Shown one piece after another: positions 1 to 8,568 of a stretch of DNA of 64,000 bases (position 1 is its first letter; the number at the start of each line of letters is the position of its first letter). The position numbers were made by a program, and so were the translations under genes. Source of the DNA: Mycolicibacterium chubuense (lineage in GTDB: Bacteria; Actinomycetota; Actinomycetes; Mycobacteriales; Mycobacteriaceae); the NCBI RefSeq assembly GCF_001044255.1, contig NZ_JYNX01000060.1, positions 18,232 through 82,231 of the forward strand, read 5' to 3'. The notes beneath the pieces were generated by a model. That model did no database searches. It was not told the DNA's origin and saw nothing but the letters and a program-made list of their open reading frames with translations.

Positions 1-798
1 CTCGCGGGCGCGCATCCAGTTCTCGTTGCCGGTGACGGTGTTGATCTCACCGTTGTGGGCCACCCGGCGGAACGGGTGGGCCAGCGGCCAGGACGGGAAT
101 GTGTTGGTGGAGAACCGGGAGTGCACGATGCCGAGCGCGCTGGTGAGCCGCTGGTCCTGCAGGTCGAGGTAGAACGCCTTGAGCTGCGGCGTGGTCAGCA
201 TGCCCTTGTAGACGAACGTCTGACCGGAAAGGCTTGGGAAGTACACCGTCTCGCGGCCGGGGCCGTCCTGACCGGGCCCCTTGGTGCCGAGTTCGTGTTC
301 GGCGCGCTTGCGCACGACGTAGGCGCGCCGCTCGAGGTCCATGCCGGAGGCGCCGGCGAGGAAGACCTGCCGGAACGTGGGCATCGCGTCGCGGGCCAGA
401 GCGCCCAGCGAGGATTCGTCGGTGGGCACCTCGCGCCAGCCGAGCACCCGCAGACCCTCGGCTTCGGCGATCTTGCCGACCGACTCGCACGCCGTCGCGG
501 CGTCCTTCGAGGACTGCGGCAGGAAAGCGATGCCGGTGGCGTAGCTACCCGGTTCGGGAAGGTCGAAGTCCACGACCGAACGGAAGTACTCGTCCGGCAC
601 CTGGAGCAGGATGCCCGCACCGTCGCCGGTGTTCGGCTCGGCGCCCTGTGCGCCTCGGTGCTCCAGGTTGAGCAGCGCGGTGATGGCCTTCTCGACGATG
701 TCGCGGCTGCGGCGTCCGTGCATGTCGGCCACCATCGCCACGCCGCACGCGTCGTGCTCGAACGCGGGGTTGTACAGGCCCTGTGGACTGGGCGCCAT
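1..798 (-). CDS. gltB: Glutamate synthase (NADPH) large subunit, N-terminal part
   Basis: The reading frame runs off the left edge, so only the first 266 codons are present. The protein begins [20 protein letters not shown]; the Cys of DACGV is the catalytic nucleophile of the class II glutamine amidotransferase (Ntn) domain and is normally exposed by removing a short propeptide. [20 protein letters not shown] follows, typical of GltB. The enzyme transfers the glutamine amide nitrogen to 2-oxoglutarate in ammonium assimilation, with GltD as the small subunit, expected further left outside the window. ATG is preceded by AGGTAGG on the coding strand. An AACGG-N3-CCGTT inverted repeat (844-856) lies 46 nt upstream and could bind a regulator; no GlnR box was convincing. 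Confidence 0.95.
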   Translation of the reverse strand, partial: MAPSPQGLYNPAFEHDACGVAMVADMHGRRSRDIVEKAITALLNLEHRGAQGAEPNTGDGAGILLQVPDEYFRSVVDFDLPEPGSYATGIAFLPQSSKDAATACESVGKIAEAEGLRVLGWREVPTDESSLGALARDAMPTFRQVFLAGASGMDLERRAYVVRKRAEHELGTKGPGQDGPGRETVYFPSLSGQTFVYKGMLTTPQLKAFYLDLQDQRLTSALGIVHSRFSTNTFPSWPLAHPFRRVAHNGEINTVTGNENWMRARE

Positions 799-1383
799 TC
801 CCACCTACCTTATTTCTTCACAGACCTCGGCGGAGCGTTCACGAACGGCAACCGTTGACGAGAGCGTTAGCCGGGGCGGCGGCGGAGGGACCTTCGTGCA
901 GCACTGAACGACGGCCCTTTTTCCACGCGCCACAAGTGGTGAAAACGATATGACAAAGGGCCCCTGACATGCCAACTTAGTGCACCCTAAGCCAGTTCGC
1001 CGGACGAATGGGGCGTCGACGCGGGCCGCCGTCAGATCACAGTCGAATAACGTTGCCGTGAGCGATCTTTCACCCCGGCAACAACTCCGGGGTCCGGATG
1101 AGAGGCAGATCACAGACAGCCCACCCCTCGGGTAGGAATTTGCTACTCACCGGAGAAATGGCCGTGTAGTGCGCTAAAGGACCGTCTGGCATTTGCAGAA
1201 AGCCTCGTCGGATTCTTAGAATTCCCCTGCCGCCCGCTGAGAGCGGCCATGTCGGGGCCGAGCAAACCGCAGCGCCGGAGGTGCCGGTGATCCGTCGGCG
1301 GTATGCGTGCCCGATAGCGTTGATGCACAGCTCAATTCGTGCTCGCGGAGCGAGCCGGCCCCGATCGGCCTCCCGTGTGGGCA
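799..1383. other. Long intergenic region between gltB and the thioesterase gene
   Basis: About 600 bases without a believable gene. Short open frames here lack ribosome binding sites and family resemblance. It must contain the gltB promoter on the minus strand; the AACGG-CAA-CCGTT inverted repeat at 844-856 is the only regular structure seen near it. The right end leads into a palindromic operator-like site at 1384-1398. Confidence 0.5.
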
Positions 1384-1398
1384 TACCCCCAAGGGGTA
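1384..1398. promoter_or_regulatory. CsoR-family-like operator palindrome
   Basis: TACCCC-CAA-GGGGTA, a perfect inverted repeat with 6-nt arms, 33 nt before the likely GTG start of the thioesterase gene. The TAC-G/C-tract-GTA layout is that of operators bound by the CsoR family (copper, persulfide and related sensors). The match is by eye; which ligand applies, if any, is not known. Confidence 0.45.
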
Positions 1399-1431
1399 CC
1401 GACGTGGGGGCGGGGCCGTCAGGCTGCAGGG

Positions 1432-2232
1432 GTGCCCCATCCGTTGAACACCCCGCTGGGCCGCTTCGGCATCGACACCACCCGCGAAGGCGCGGACCGC
1501 TGTGTGGCGTCGATCCCGGTGGCCGGTCTGACCAACCCGTGCACCGGTGAGGCCACCGTCGCTCCGCTGGCCATGCTGGTCGACCACATCGGCGGCGTCG
1601 TCAACCATCTGCGGCGCGGCACCGGGGAATGGACGGTGTCCAGCGAGCTGGCCGTGGAGTTCGCCCCCGGCGCCGCGGAGGCCATCGCGGCCGCACCCGA
1701 TGTGCCGGTGGTCGGTGTCGCACGCCCCTTCGGGCAGAAGAGCGGCACCGCTCTCGCGCTCTGCGACCTGAGCGTTCGGGACGTCGTCGTGGCCACCGCG
1801 ACGGTGCGCTCGTTCTACATCGCCGCCCCCGCGGATCTCGTCACCTGGCCTGACGCCGCGTCGGGACCACGGCCCGGCCATCGGCTGGCCGACCTGATGG
1901 CCGTCGATATCGCTGAAACAGGCAGTGCTGGAAGCGCTTTGACACAGAACGACGATCCCGTGCTGAACAACGCGGTGGGCGCCGTGCACGGCGGGGTGTC
2001 GTCGACCGGGCTCGAGCTGGTCGGGGCCGCGGCGCTGCACCGGGCCGCGGGCGCCGCGTTCCACACCGCGTCGCTGCGGGTGAACTTCCTGCGTCCCTTC
2101 CACGGAGGCGGGGAGGCCCACTACCTCGCCAGGGCATTGCACGCCGGCCGCGGCAGCGGGGTGGCCGAGGCTACGGCGGTGGGCGCCGACGGCCGGACCG
2201 CGCTGCTGGCGCGGCTGACCGGTTACCGCTGA
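1432..2232 (+). CDS. Hot-dog fold acyl-CoA thioesterase-like protein (PaaI type, two domains)
   Basis: A 266-residue protein with two hot-dog-like halves. The first has [15 protein letters not shown] and ends at a short linker; the second has [19 protein letters not shown] (the PaaI-type HGG motif) and [10 protein letters not shown]. Such proteins hydrolyse acyl-CoA thioesters in the cytoplasm; the substrate is unknown. GTG at 1432 is chosen because homologous sequence begins there ([12 protein letters not shown]); the frame stays open to a GTG at 1339. No good ribosome binding site is seen for either start. A CsoR-like palindrome lies just upstream. The aquaporin gene follows 109 nt later on the same strand. 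Confidence 0.75.
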   Translation: MPHPLNTPLGRFGIDTTREGADRCVASIPVAGLTNPCTGEATVAPLAMLVDHIGGVVNHLRRGTGEWTVSSELAVEFAPGAAEAIAAAPDVPVVGVARPFGQKSGTALALCDLSVRDVVVATATVRSFYIAAPADLVTWPDAASGPRPGHRLADLMAVDIAETGSAGSALTQNDDPVLNNAVGAVHGGVSSTGLELVGAAALHRAAGAAFHTASLRVNFLRPFHGGGEAHYLARALHAGRGSGVAEATAVGADGRTALLARLTGYR

Positions 2233-2341
2233 CCTGCGGTGGAGCCGCCGTTGCGCTAACGCATCAGTTCGGACACGCCGAACCCGGTGCGCACCGCGGG
2301 ATGTCACCGTGGATCCCACCACCGAGCGGAAGGGGCCCACG

Positions 2342-3121
2342 ATGCGTCCACCGACGATGCTGCACCGGCTCGCAGCGGAATTCATCGGAACGTTCTGGCT
2401 GGTGTTCGGCGGGTGTGGCAGCGCCGTCTTCGCCGCCAAGTTCCTGTCCGACGACGGCGTCTCCCTGGGGATCGGCTTCGTCGGCGTCTCTCTCGCGTTC
2501 GGGCTGACGGTGCTCACCGGGGTCTACGCCTTCGGCACGATCTCCGGCGGCCACTTCAACCCCGCGGTGACATTGGGCGCGGCGCTGGCCAAGCGGGTCG
2601 AATGGAAGGCGTTGCCCGGCTACTGGATCACGCAGGTGGTCGCCGGACTGGCCGCAGGCGCGGCAATCTATGCGATCGCCCGCGGGCGCGCGGGCTTCTC
2701 AGCGACGGGCAACATGGCGGCCAACGGGTACGGCGCCCACTCGCCCGGCGGCTACTCGCTGGTGGCGGTGCTCATCGCCGAAGTGTTGCTGACCTTCGTG
2801 TTCCTGCTGGTCATCCTCGGCTCTACCGACGATCGCGCACCCAAGGGTTTCGCGGGGCTGTCGATCGGGTTGACGCTGACGCTGATCCACCTGATCTCGA
2901 TCCCGATCTCCAACACCTCGGTGAACCCGGCCCGCTCCACCGGCGTCGCCTTCTTCAACGCCGACGGCGCTCCGGCGCAGCTGTGGGTGTTCTGGGTGGC
3001 GCCGTTGGTCGGTGCGGCGATCGCGGGCGTCGCCTACCCATACCTGTTCGGCACCGCCGAGGAACTCGCCGAACGCCCTGTGCGTGACGACGCGCTCCCC
3101 GGCGGAACCCCGGAGCACTGA
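2342..3121 (+). CDS. aqpZ: Aquaporin Z-type water/glycerol channel
   Basis: A 259-residue membrane protein of the MIP family. Both half-helix pore motifs are intact: [10 protein letters not shown] near residue 72 and NTSVNPARS near residue 200, with six predicted membrane helices around them. It should form a tetrameric cytoplasmic-membrane pore for water. The start at 2342 has GAAGGGG six bases upstream; an in-frame ATG-like extension to 2309 lacks a site. It ends 10 nt from the convergent dps gene. The C-terminal tail after the last helix is short, charged and not conserved. Confidence 0.92.
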   Translation: MRPPTMLHRLAAEFIGTFWLVFGGCGSAVFAAKFLSDDGVSLGIGFVGVSLAFGLTVLTGVYAFGTISGGHFNPAVTLGAALAKRVEWKALPGYWITQVVAGLAAGAAIYAIARGRAGFSATGNMAANGYGAHSPGGYSLVAVLIAEVLLTFVFLLVILGSTDDRAPKGFAGLSIGLTLTLIHLISIPISNTSVNPARSTGVAFFNADGAPAQLWVFWVAPLVGAAIAGVAYPYLFGTAEELAERPVRDDALPGGTPEH

Positions 3122-3131
3122 CGACGCGGCG

Positions 3132-3680
3132 TCAGGAGTTCTTCTTGGCCTTACTGGCCGCGCTCTTCTCGGTGCTGGCGCCCTCGTTGGCGAGCTGACC
3201 GCCCGCGTTCTCCAGGTGCGCGCGCACGAACCACTGGAACTTCTCCAGTTCGCCCGCGTGCCCGATGAGCATGTCCTCGGTGACCGGGTCGAGCTCCCCG
3301 AGCCTGTCGATGCTCTTACGGGTGTCCTCGATGACCCCGATGTAGACGAGATCCAGCGCGGCCAGATGCGCCTGGACCGTGTCGCGGCCGACGGAGTAGT
3401 CGTCCCAGGTGCGATCCTTCTGGATGGCGCCCGGCGTGCCCTGCGGTGACGCGCCGAGGGCCGCGATGCGCTCCGCGACCTCGTCGGCGTACCCACGCAC
3501 CAGCTCCACCTGCGGATCGATCATCTCGTGGACGCCGATGAAGTTGGGCCCCACCACATTCCAATGCACATGCTTGAGGGTGAGGTGCAGATCGTTGTAG
3601 CGGCTCAGCGCCTTCTGCAGAAGTTCGGCCACCTCGGCGCCCTGCTTGTCGGACAGTCCGGGCACGGTGAATGCACTCAT
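3132..3680 (-). CDS. dps: DNA-binding ferritin-like protein Dps (starvation-induced)
   Basis: A 182-residue protein nearly identical in pattern to M. smegmatis Dps1: LTLKHVHWNVVGPNFIGVHE, MIDPQVELVRGYADEVAERI and a C-terminal EKFQWFVRAHLENAGGQL. The first segment carries the His and the Asp/Glu ferroxidase ligands shared between subunits. It forms a dodecamer that binds DNA, oxidises iron and stores it, protecting against peroxide. The basic tail (SKAKKNS) matches the DNA-binding tail of that protein. AAGGAG lies six bases before the ATG. A SigF-type promoter is seen at 3712-3738, agreeing with the known SigF/SigH control of M. smegmatis dps. Confidence 0.95.
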   Translation of the reverse strand: MSAFTVPGLSDKQGAEVAELLQKALSRYNDLHLTLKHVHWNVVGPNFIGVHEMIDPQVELVRGYADEVAERIAALGASPQGTPGAIQKDRTWDDYSVGRDTVQAHLAALDLVYIGVIEDTRKSIDRLGELDPVTEDMLIGHAGELEKFQWFVRAHLENAGGQLANEGASTEKSAASKAKKNS

Positions 3681-3711
3681 GTTGAGCTCCTTCGCGTTGT
3701 TCCCGCGAGGT

Positions 3712-3738
3712 GTACCCGGGCACTGGACGCGATAATCC
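3712..3738 (-). promoter_or_regulatory. SigF-type promoter of dps
   Basis: Read on the minus strand: GGATT, a 16-nt spacer, then GGGTAC. This fits the mycobacterial SigF consensus GGWWT-N16/17-GGGTAY exactly. It ends about 30 nt before the dps start codon and lies in the short gap after the AlkA-like gene. Confidence 0.7.
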
Positions 3739-3751
3739 CCTTTGGCGGACG

Positions 3752-4663
3752 TCACATTTCGGCCAGATTCGGTATCGCGGTGCGTGGCCCGAAACGCGGA
3801 TTCACCGCGAGCCCACTGGCTTCCAGCAACCGGACCGCGCGGTGCCGGTGCGGCGCGAGGGGCGCCAGCAGCGCCACCATCGCGTCGTCGTCGATGGGGT
3901 GACCGAGCAGGCTCCAGCCCACCATCGTGGACAGGTGGTAATCCCCCACCGAGAGCGCGTCGGCGTCGCCGAAGGCGCGCTGGGCGGTCTCGGCGGCCGT
4001 CCACACCCCGACACCGGGCAGCGTCATCAGCGCCGCCCGGGCCGCCTCGGGAGACCGGCGCACCAGACGTTCGAGCGCGTCGGACCGCTGCGCGCAGCCG
4101 ACGATGGTGCGGGCCCGGCCCGGGTCCACATTGGCGAGGTGGAACTCCCAGGACGGCACGCGCCGCCACGCCTCGGCCGTCGGGGGCACCCGCATGTGGG
4201 CCGGAGCGGGCCCCGGCGCCGGGGCCCCGTACTTCCCGACCAGCCGGCGCCAGGCGCGCCGGGCGTCCTTGCCGTGCACCCGCTGTTCGAGTACGGCCGG
4301 CACCAGCGCCTCCAGCACGCGCCCGGTGCGGCCCAGTCGGAGGTGCGGCACCCGCTGGTAGGCACGCGCGATCGTCGGTTCCTGCGGGTCGAACCCGGCG
4401 GTGTCGTCGTCGGCGCCGAGCAGCGCCGGCAGGGTGTCGGTGAACTCGGCGGCGCCGGGACCCCAGGCTTCGCAGCTCACGGTGTCGACGGCGTCCCGGG
4501 TGAGGCGGGCGGTGACGGGACCGCTCGCGAGCAGGCTGGTGCGCCAGATCGCGCCGTCGGCGGCGTCGTGATGGCAGGGGTCGGCGCGGCCCCGGCGCAG
4601 CGGCGCGAGCGTCAGCCCCGGGCTCGCCGGGCCGGCGAACACGACGCTGGCCGTACTGTGCAC
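3752..4663 (-). CDS. DNA-3-methyladenine glycosylase II / AlkA-like (HhH-GPD)
   Basis: A protein of about 303 residues with the helix-hairpin-helix/GPD signature MTLPGVGVWTAAETAQRAFG followed by the catalytic Asp in LSVGDYHL. It should remove alkylated bases from DNA in base-excision repair. The N-terminal domain has no Ada-like zinc site. GTG at 4663 is favoured because TAGGCT, a -10-like hexamer, sits six bases before it (leaderless start); a GTG two codons earlier is also possible. The stop of the DUF427 gene is only a few bases upstream, so the two could be cotranscribed. The gene ends just before the dps promoter. Confidence 0.8.
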   Translation of the reverse strand: MHSTASVVFAGPASPGLTLAPLRRGRADPCHHDAADGAIWRTSLLASGPVTARLTRDAVDTVSCEAWGPGAAEFTDTLPALLGADDDTAGFDPQEPTIARAYQRVPHLRLGRTGRVLEALVPAVLEQRVHGKDARRAWRRLVGKYGAPAPGPAPAHMRVPPTAEAWRRVPSWEFHLANVDPGRARTIVGCAQRSDALERLVRRSPEAARAALMTLPGVGVWTAAETAQRAFGDADALSVGDYHLSTMVGWSLLGHPIDDDAMVALLAPLAPHRHRAVRLLEASGLAVNPRFGPRTAIPNLAEM

Positions 4664-4669
4664 GCGCAC

Positions 4670-4675
4670 AGCCTA
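4670..4675 (-). promoter_or_regulatory. -10 element for leaderless start of AlkA-like gene
   Basis: TAGGCT (TANNNT) on the minus strand, six bases before GTG 4663. It overlaps the stop codon of the upstream DUF427 gene. Confidence 0.4.
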
Positions 4676-5050
4676 GGGCTGCACCCGGACATCGGCCTTG
4701 TCCGGATAGAACGCCACGTGACCGGCGATGGCGGCCACCGCGGGATAGGGCTGCTCGTAGGTCCAGACCGCGTCGGTGACCGTGCCGCCGCCGGTGGTGC
4801 GCAGGTGGTAGTAGGCGGCGTCGCCCTTGAACGGGCAGTAGGTCGTGGTGTCGCTGCGGACCAGCCGGTCCGGCGCGACGTCCGCGATCGGGATGTACTG
4901 CACCGCCGGGTAACTCCCCTCCTCCAGGGTCAGCGCGGCGTCGGTCTCGGCGACGACGTCACCGTCGATCAGGACGGCGACGTGTCGGCCGGTGGGCCCG
5001 ACGGTGATCGGATGGGTGCTGGACGGTTGGAGCACAGGTCGGTCGGTCAT
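4673..5050 (-). CDS. DUF427 domain protein
   Basis: A 125-residue protein matching the DUF427 family: TGRHVAVLIDGDVVAETDAA, then YIPIADV, TTTYCPFKGDAAYYHL and AVWTYEQPYPAV. The family folds as a small beta-rich domain of unknown function. The start at 5050 follows GGTGGGT; an ATG three codons earlier (5059) is an alternative. The gene sits between a DAO-type oxidoreductase and the DNA glycosylase, all on the minus strand with gaps of 16 and 9 nt, so it is probably in one operon with them. Confidence 0.8.
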   Translation of the reverse strand: MTDRPVLQPSSTHPITVGPTGRHVAVLIDGDVVAETDAALTLEEGSYPAVQYIPIADVAPDRLVRSDTTTYCPFKGDAAYYHLRTTGGGTVTDAVWTYEQPYPAVAAIAGHVAFYPDKADVRVQP

Positions 5051-5066
5051 ACCCACCATTGAACGC

Positions 5067-6434
5067 TCAGTGCGGGCGCCCGGCGATCTTGTCGGCGACC
5101 ACCGCGATGGGCGAGGTCCGGGCACGGCCCCGGCCCTCGTGCCAGTCGGCGGCCTTGTAGGCCAGATACATGCCGCGCACACCGAGCCAGCGCAGCGGCT
5201 CGGGCTCCCAGTTCTTCGACCGGTGCCCCACCCACGGCAGTTCTGTCAGCGGCGTCGCCCGGCCCAGCACCAGGTCGGCGAGCGTGCGGGCGGCGAGGTT
5301 GGTGGCGGTGACGCCGTGCCCGACGTAGCCGCCGGCCCAGCCGAGCCCGCTGCCCCGGTCGAAGTCGACGGTCGCCTCCCAGTCGCGCGGCACGGCGAGC
5401 ACCCCGCACCAGCCGTGCGCGATCCCGATGCCGGCCACCTGCGGGAGCACCGTGCGCAGCGTGGCGGTCAGCGCCGCGATCGTGCGCGCGGGCACCTGGC
5501 CGTCGCGGTCGGTGCGGGAGCCGAACCGGTACGGGACGCTGCGCCCGCCGATCGCGATGCGGTCGTCGACCGTGCGCTGCGCGTAGAAGAAGCCGTGGGC
5601 GGTGTCGCCGAGCGTCTCCCGGCCCTGCCAGCCGATCTCGTCCCACACCTCGGCCGGGATCGGGTCGGTGGCGATCATCGAACTGTTCATCGGCAGCCAG
5701 CGGCGTTTGAGCCCGGGCAGGCCTGCGGTGAATCCCTCGGTGGCGCGCAGCACCACGGGCGCGCTGACGGTGCCGCGCGGCGTGACCGCCCGTCCCGCCG
5801 CGATCTCGAGGACCGGCGAGCGTTCGTAGATGTCCACGCCCAGCGCGGCGACGGTGTCGGCCAGCCCGCGGACCAGCGCGGCGGGTTGGATCCGGGCGCA
5901 GTGCGGGTTGTGGTAGGCCGCCACCACGTCGCTCAGCCGAATACGTTGCGCCGCTTCGTCTCTGGACAACTCTTCGATACCGTCGACCTGCCAGCTGCGC
6001 TCGGCCGCCGCCGCGGCGGCCAGTCGGCCGGCCTGGGCGCGGTTGCGGGCCACCTCCAGCGTCCCGCCCTTGACGATGCCTGCCTCGATGCCTTCCCGGG
6101 CGGCCACGTCGATGACCTCGTCGACGGCCTCGTTGAGGGCACGCTGCCACGCCACCACCCCGTCGCGGCCGTACTGACGGGCCATCCGCTCGCGGTCCCC
6201 GGGCACGAGCCCCGACAGCCAGCCGCCGTTGCGCCCCGATGCGCCGAACCCGGCGAAGCGCGCCTCCAGCACGATGATGCGCAGGCTCGGGTCGGCCTCC
6301 TTCAGGTAGTACGCCGTCCACAGTCCGGTGTAGCCGGCGCCGACGATGCACACGTCGGCGTCGCGACTGCCCGGCAGGGGCGCCCTCGGCGTCGGCAGGC
6401 CGTCGAACCAATGGGAGATCTCACCGTTGCGCAC
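5067..6434 (-). CDS. FAD-dependent amine/amino-acid oxidase (DAO family)
   Basis: A 455-residue protein. DVCIVGAGYTGLWTAYYL is the Rossmann FAD-binding motif, and FAGFGASGRNGGWLSG is typical of the glycine oxidase/gamma-glutamylputrescine oxidase (PuuB/OrdL) group. GWAGGYVGHGVTATNLAART near the C-terminus is the second FAD contact. It probably oxidises a secondary or primary amine with release of peroxide; the substrate cannot be told. The start is GTG with no clear ribosome binding site and a weak CACAAT six bases upstream, so it may be leaderless. It is divergent from the DUF4262 gene. Confidence 0.82.
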   Translation of the reverse strand: MRNGEISHWFDGLPTPRAPLPGSRDADVCIVGAGYTGLWTAYYLKEADPSLRIIVLEARFAGFGASGRNGGWLSGLVPGDRERMARQYGRDGVVAWQRALNEAVDEVIDVAAREGIEAGIVKGGTLEVARNRAQAGRLAAAAAAERSWQVDGIEELSRDEAAQRIRLSDVVAAYHNPHCARIQPAALVRGLADTVAALGVDIYERSPVLEIAAGRAVTPRGTVSAPVVLRATEGFTAGLPGLKRRWLPMNSSMIATDPIPAEVWDEIGWQGRETLGDTAHGFFYAQRTVDDRIAIGGRSVPYRFGSRTDRDGQVPARTIAALTATLRTVLPQVAGIGIAHGWCGVLAVPRDWEATVDFDRGSGLGWAGGYVGHGVTATNLAARTLADLVLGRATPLTELPWVGHRSKNWEPEPLRWLGVRGMYLAYKAADWHEGRGRARTSPIAVVADKIAGRPH

Positions 6435-6487
6435 CGACAGATTGTGGCAGCACCGGCGATGTCGGTGTGCGGGTGCAGGCTGTGCGC

Positions 6488-6952
6488 ATGTGTTGGCTCT
6501 GCGATCACCCCACCGCGACCCGGCAGGACTATCTGGAGGTCGTCCGGGGCAAGGTGCGCCGCAACGGGTGGATGGTGCAGTACGTCGAGGCCCGGATGCC
6601 GTTCGCCTACACCGTGGGCCTCTCCGCTCAGAACCTGCCCGAACTGCTGGTGACCAGCGTGTCTGCGCCGCGGTCGCTGCGTCTTCTGGGGGCGCTGGCC
6701 GTCGGGATCCGGAAGGGCGTGCGGTGGAATCCCGGCGACCTCGTGACGATCCAGGACGGCCCGCTCGTCGAGTTGGTCGAGGTGGACCACCCGGACGTGC
6801 ACTGTGGCTGGGCGGTGAGACATGCCGAGCGACCCATCCGGGTGCTGCAGGCGGTTTGGGCCGACGGGCGGGGACGGTGGCCGTGGTCGGCGACGTTCTG
6901 CGACGGGCGACGGCGGCAGCCGGTGCTCGGAGTACGGGCGCGGGCCGCCTGA
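6488..6952 (+). CDS. DUF4262 family protein
   Basis: A 154-residue protein beginning MCWLCDHP. The body (YLEVVRGKVRRNGWMVQYVE, PFAYTVGLSAQNLPELLVTS, NPGDLVTI, VRHAERPIRVLQAVWAD) matches DUF4262, a family of unknown function common in actinobacteria. The CxxC pair at the N-terminus may bind metal. ATG 6488 is preferred because the CWLCDHP start is where similarity begins; GTG 6467 is possible. It converges on the epimerase gene with a one-base gap. Confidence 0.75.
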   Translation: MCWLCDHPTATRQDYLEVVRGKVRRNGWMVQYVEARMPFAYTVGLSAQNLPELLVTSVSAPRSLRLLGALAVGIRKGVRWNPGDLVTIQDGPLVELVEVDHPDVHCGWAVRHAERPIRVLQAVWADGRGRWPWSATFCDGRRRQPVLGVRARAA

Positions 6953-6953
6953 C

Positions 6954-7988
6954 CTACCGGCGGGCGGCGCGCAGGTTCACCCAGAACGTCGCCGCTTCCC
7001 GGATCGATTCCTCGACCGGTCGCGGCTGCCAGCCCAGCTCGCGCTTGGCCTTGGCACAGTCGACAGGCGCCTCGGCGCGCATCAGGCGCAGCGAGCCCAG
7101 CGACAACCGTTGGTCGGTTCGGGTCAGCCGGCCCTTCAGGCTGCCCATCGCCGCCATGGCGTACGACACCGCGAGCGGAATCGTCGTCGTCGGCGCCGGC
7201 ACTCCCGCGGCCTCGGCCGCGATCCGCACCACCTCGGCATTGGAGATCATCTTCTCCGAAATCAGATACCGCTCACCGACGCGGCCCTTCTCGGCGGCCA
7301 GCAGCAGCGCCTGCGCGGCGTTGTCGATGCCCACCGCCTCGAGCTCGATGCCGCCCATCACGAACGGCAGCTTGCCGAACGCGGCGCCGGCGATGATCGC
7401 GCCGTGCGGCGTGCGGCCCCAGTCCCCCGCGCCGTAGGTGGTCGACACGCACATCGCCACCGCGGGCAGGCCCCGGTTCCGGGCGTAGTCCAGCACCAGC
7501 CTCTCCGCCTGCAGGCGGGACCGCACATACGGTGTGAGCCCGCGCTCGTCGGTGATCACGTCGTCCTCGGTGGCGATGCGGCCGCGCCGGCGGCCGACCG
7601 TCACATAGCTGCTGGTGAACACGAACTTCGTCAGCCCGGCGGCGATGGCCGGCTCGGTGGCGATGTCGACGACGTGGCGGGTGCCGTCGACGTTGGTGCG
7701 GAACAGCGGGGCCGGGTCGCGCAGCCAGCCGCGGGTGTCGACGACGCAGTAGTAGACGACGTCGCAGCCGGTCATCGCCTTCCGGAGCACCGCGTCGTTC
7801 CAGATGTCCCCGGTGAACCGGGTGACCGGAAGGTCGTCGATGCCGACGGTCTTGCTGCCCTCGCGCACCATCACCCGCACGTCCCGCCCCGCCTCGACCA
7901 GCTGGCGGGTGACGTGGCTGCCCAGGTAGCCGTTGGCGCCGATCACCAGCACCGGGGCCAGCGGAGCGACGGGAGAAGATCCCGTCAC
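6954..7988 (-). CDS. NAD-dependent epimerase/dehydratase (extended SDR), Rv0139-like
   Basis: A 344-residue extended short-chain dehydrogenase. VLVIGANGYLGSHVTRQLV is the GxxGxxG cofactor motif and FVFTSSYVTVG holds the catalytic Ser. The usual YxxxK is here YVRSR, with Arg where Lys is expected. GTG 7988 overlaps the upstream stop codon as GTGA, so it is translationally coupled to the NTF2-like gene and shares its KstR-box promoter. The order epimerase, NTF2-like, msrA, P450, TetR matches M. tuberculosis Rv0139-Rv0135c as I recall it. A sterol-related role is inferred only from the operator. Confidence 0.82.
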   Translation of the reverse strand: MTGSSPVAPLAPVLVIGANGYLGSHVTRQLVEAGRDVRVMVREGSKTVGIDDLPVTRFTGDIWNDAVLRKAMTGCDVVYYCVVDTRGWLRDPAPLFRTNVDGTRHVVDIATEPAIAAGLTKFVFTSSYVTVGRRRGRIATEDDVITDERGLTPYVRSRLQAERLVLDYARNRGLPAVAMCVSTTYGAGDWGRTPHGAIIAGAAFGKLPFVMGGIELEAVGIDNAAQALLLAAEKGRVGERYLISEKMISNAEVVRIAAEAAGVPAPTTTIPLAVSYAMAAMGSLKGRLTRTDQRLSLGSLRLMRAEAPVDCAKAKRELGWQPRPVEESIREAATFWVNLRAARR

Positions 7989-8485
7989 TTGCCCACCCGG
8001 GCCATCCACTCAGCCGCCTCGTCGGGCAGGGTGCCGAGCTCGTGGGCCTTCGCGCACCACTTCAGGGTCGCCTTGACGAAGCGCAGCGGGTTGTAGACGT
8101 CCTCCTGGCGGCGCCATTTCCCGTCACCGGCGTAGGTGACGATCGAGATGTTGGTGGCACTGATGATGGTCCCGTCGCCCGGGTCGCGCATCGGGTTGTC
8201 CAGTTCGCAGATGACGCGGCCGGTGTCGGGGTCGAACACCTTCCACAGCGACGGGAACGCCGTCATGTGGTTACCGGGGAACGTCTCCATCGTGTTCCAG
8301 ATCCACGGTCGCACCTCCTCGCGTCCGCGCATCGTGCCCGCCGCGTGCTCGATGTAGAGGACGTCGTCGGTGTACTGCTCGACCCAGGGGTCCCAGTCGC
8401 GCGTCGTCGCCGCGCGGTCGACCGTCCGCTCGAACTCGGCGAACGCGTCCGCGAGTTCCTCCCGCGAGAATGCACTGCCCGTCAC
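7985..8485 (-). CDS. NTF2-like / SnoaL-type protein, Rv0138-like
   Basis: A 166-residue alpha+beta barrel protein: WDPWVEQYTDDVLYIEHAAG, GREEVRPWI and the C-terminal WRRQEDVYNPL pattern are those of SnoaL-like cyclase/isomerase folds. It could be a steroid- or polyketide-binding isomerase; catalytic residues cannot be assigned by eye. GTG 8485 has no ribosome binding site; the KstR-like operator at 8495-8508 lies ten bases upstream, overlapping the presumed promoter. It is the first gene of a two-gene operon with the epimerase. Confidence 0.75.
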   Translation of the reverse strand: MTGSAFSREELADAFAEFERTVDRAATTRDWDPWVEQYTDDVLYIEHAAGTMRGREEVRPWIWNTMETFPGNHMTAFPSLWKVFDPDTGRVICELDNPMRDPGDGTIISATNISIVTYAGDGKWRRQEDVYNPLRFVKATLKWCAKAHELGTLPDEAAEWMARVGK

Positions 8486-8494
8486 GACAAGAAC

Positions 8495-8508
8495 TAGAAC
8501 ACGTTCTA
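8495..8508. promoter_or_regulatory. KstR-type operator
   Basis: TAGAACACGTTCTA on the plus strand, exactly fitting TNNAACNNGTTNNA, the binding consensus of the cholesterol-responsive repressor KstR. Both six-base arms pair perfectly. It lies between the NTF2-like gene (10 nt away) and msrB (60 nt away). Confidence 0.75.
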
Positions 8509-8568
8509 CCCGCTGTTGTCGAGGGCCGGCGGGATTAAATGCGCAGACCAGACCGTTACAGAAGCACT

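Noticed and set aside
1070-1384. Short open frames in the gap after gltB
   Set aside because: No ribosome binding site, no -10 at leaderless spacing and no recognisable protein; composition is that of shifted coding or non-coding DNA.
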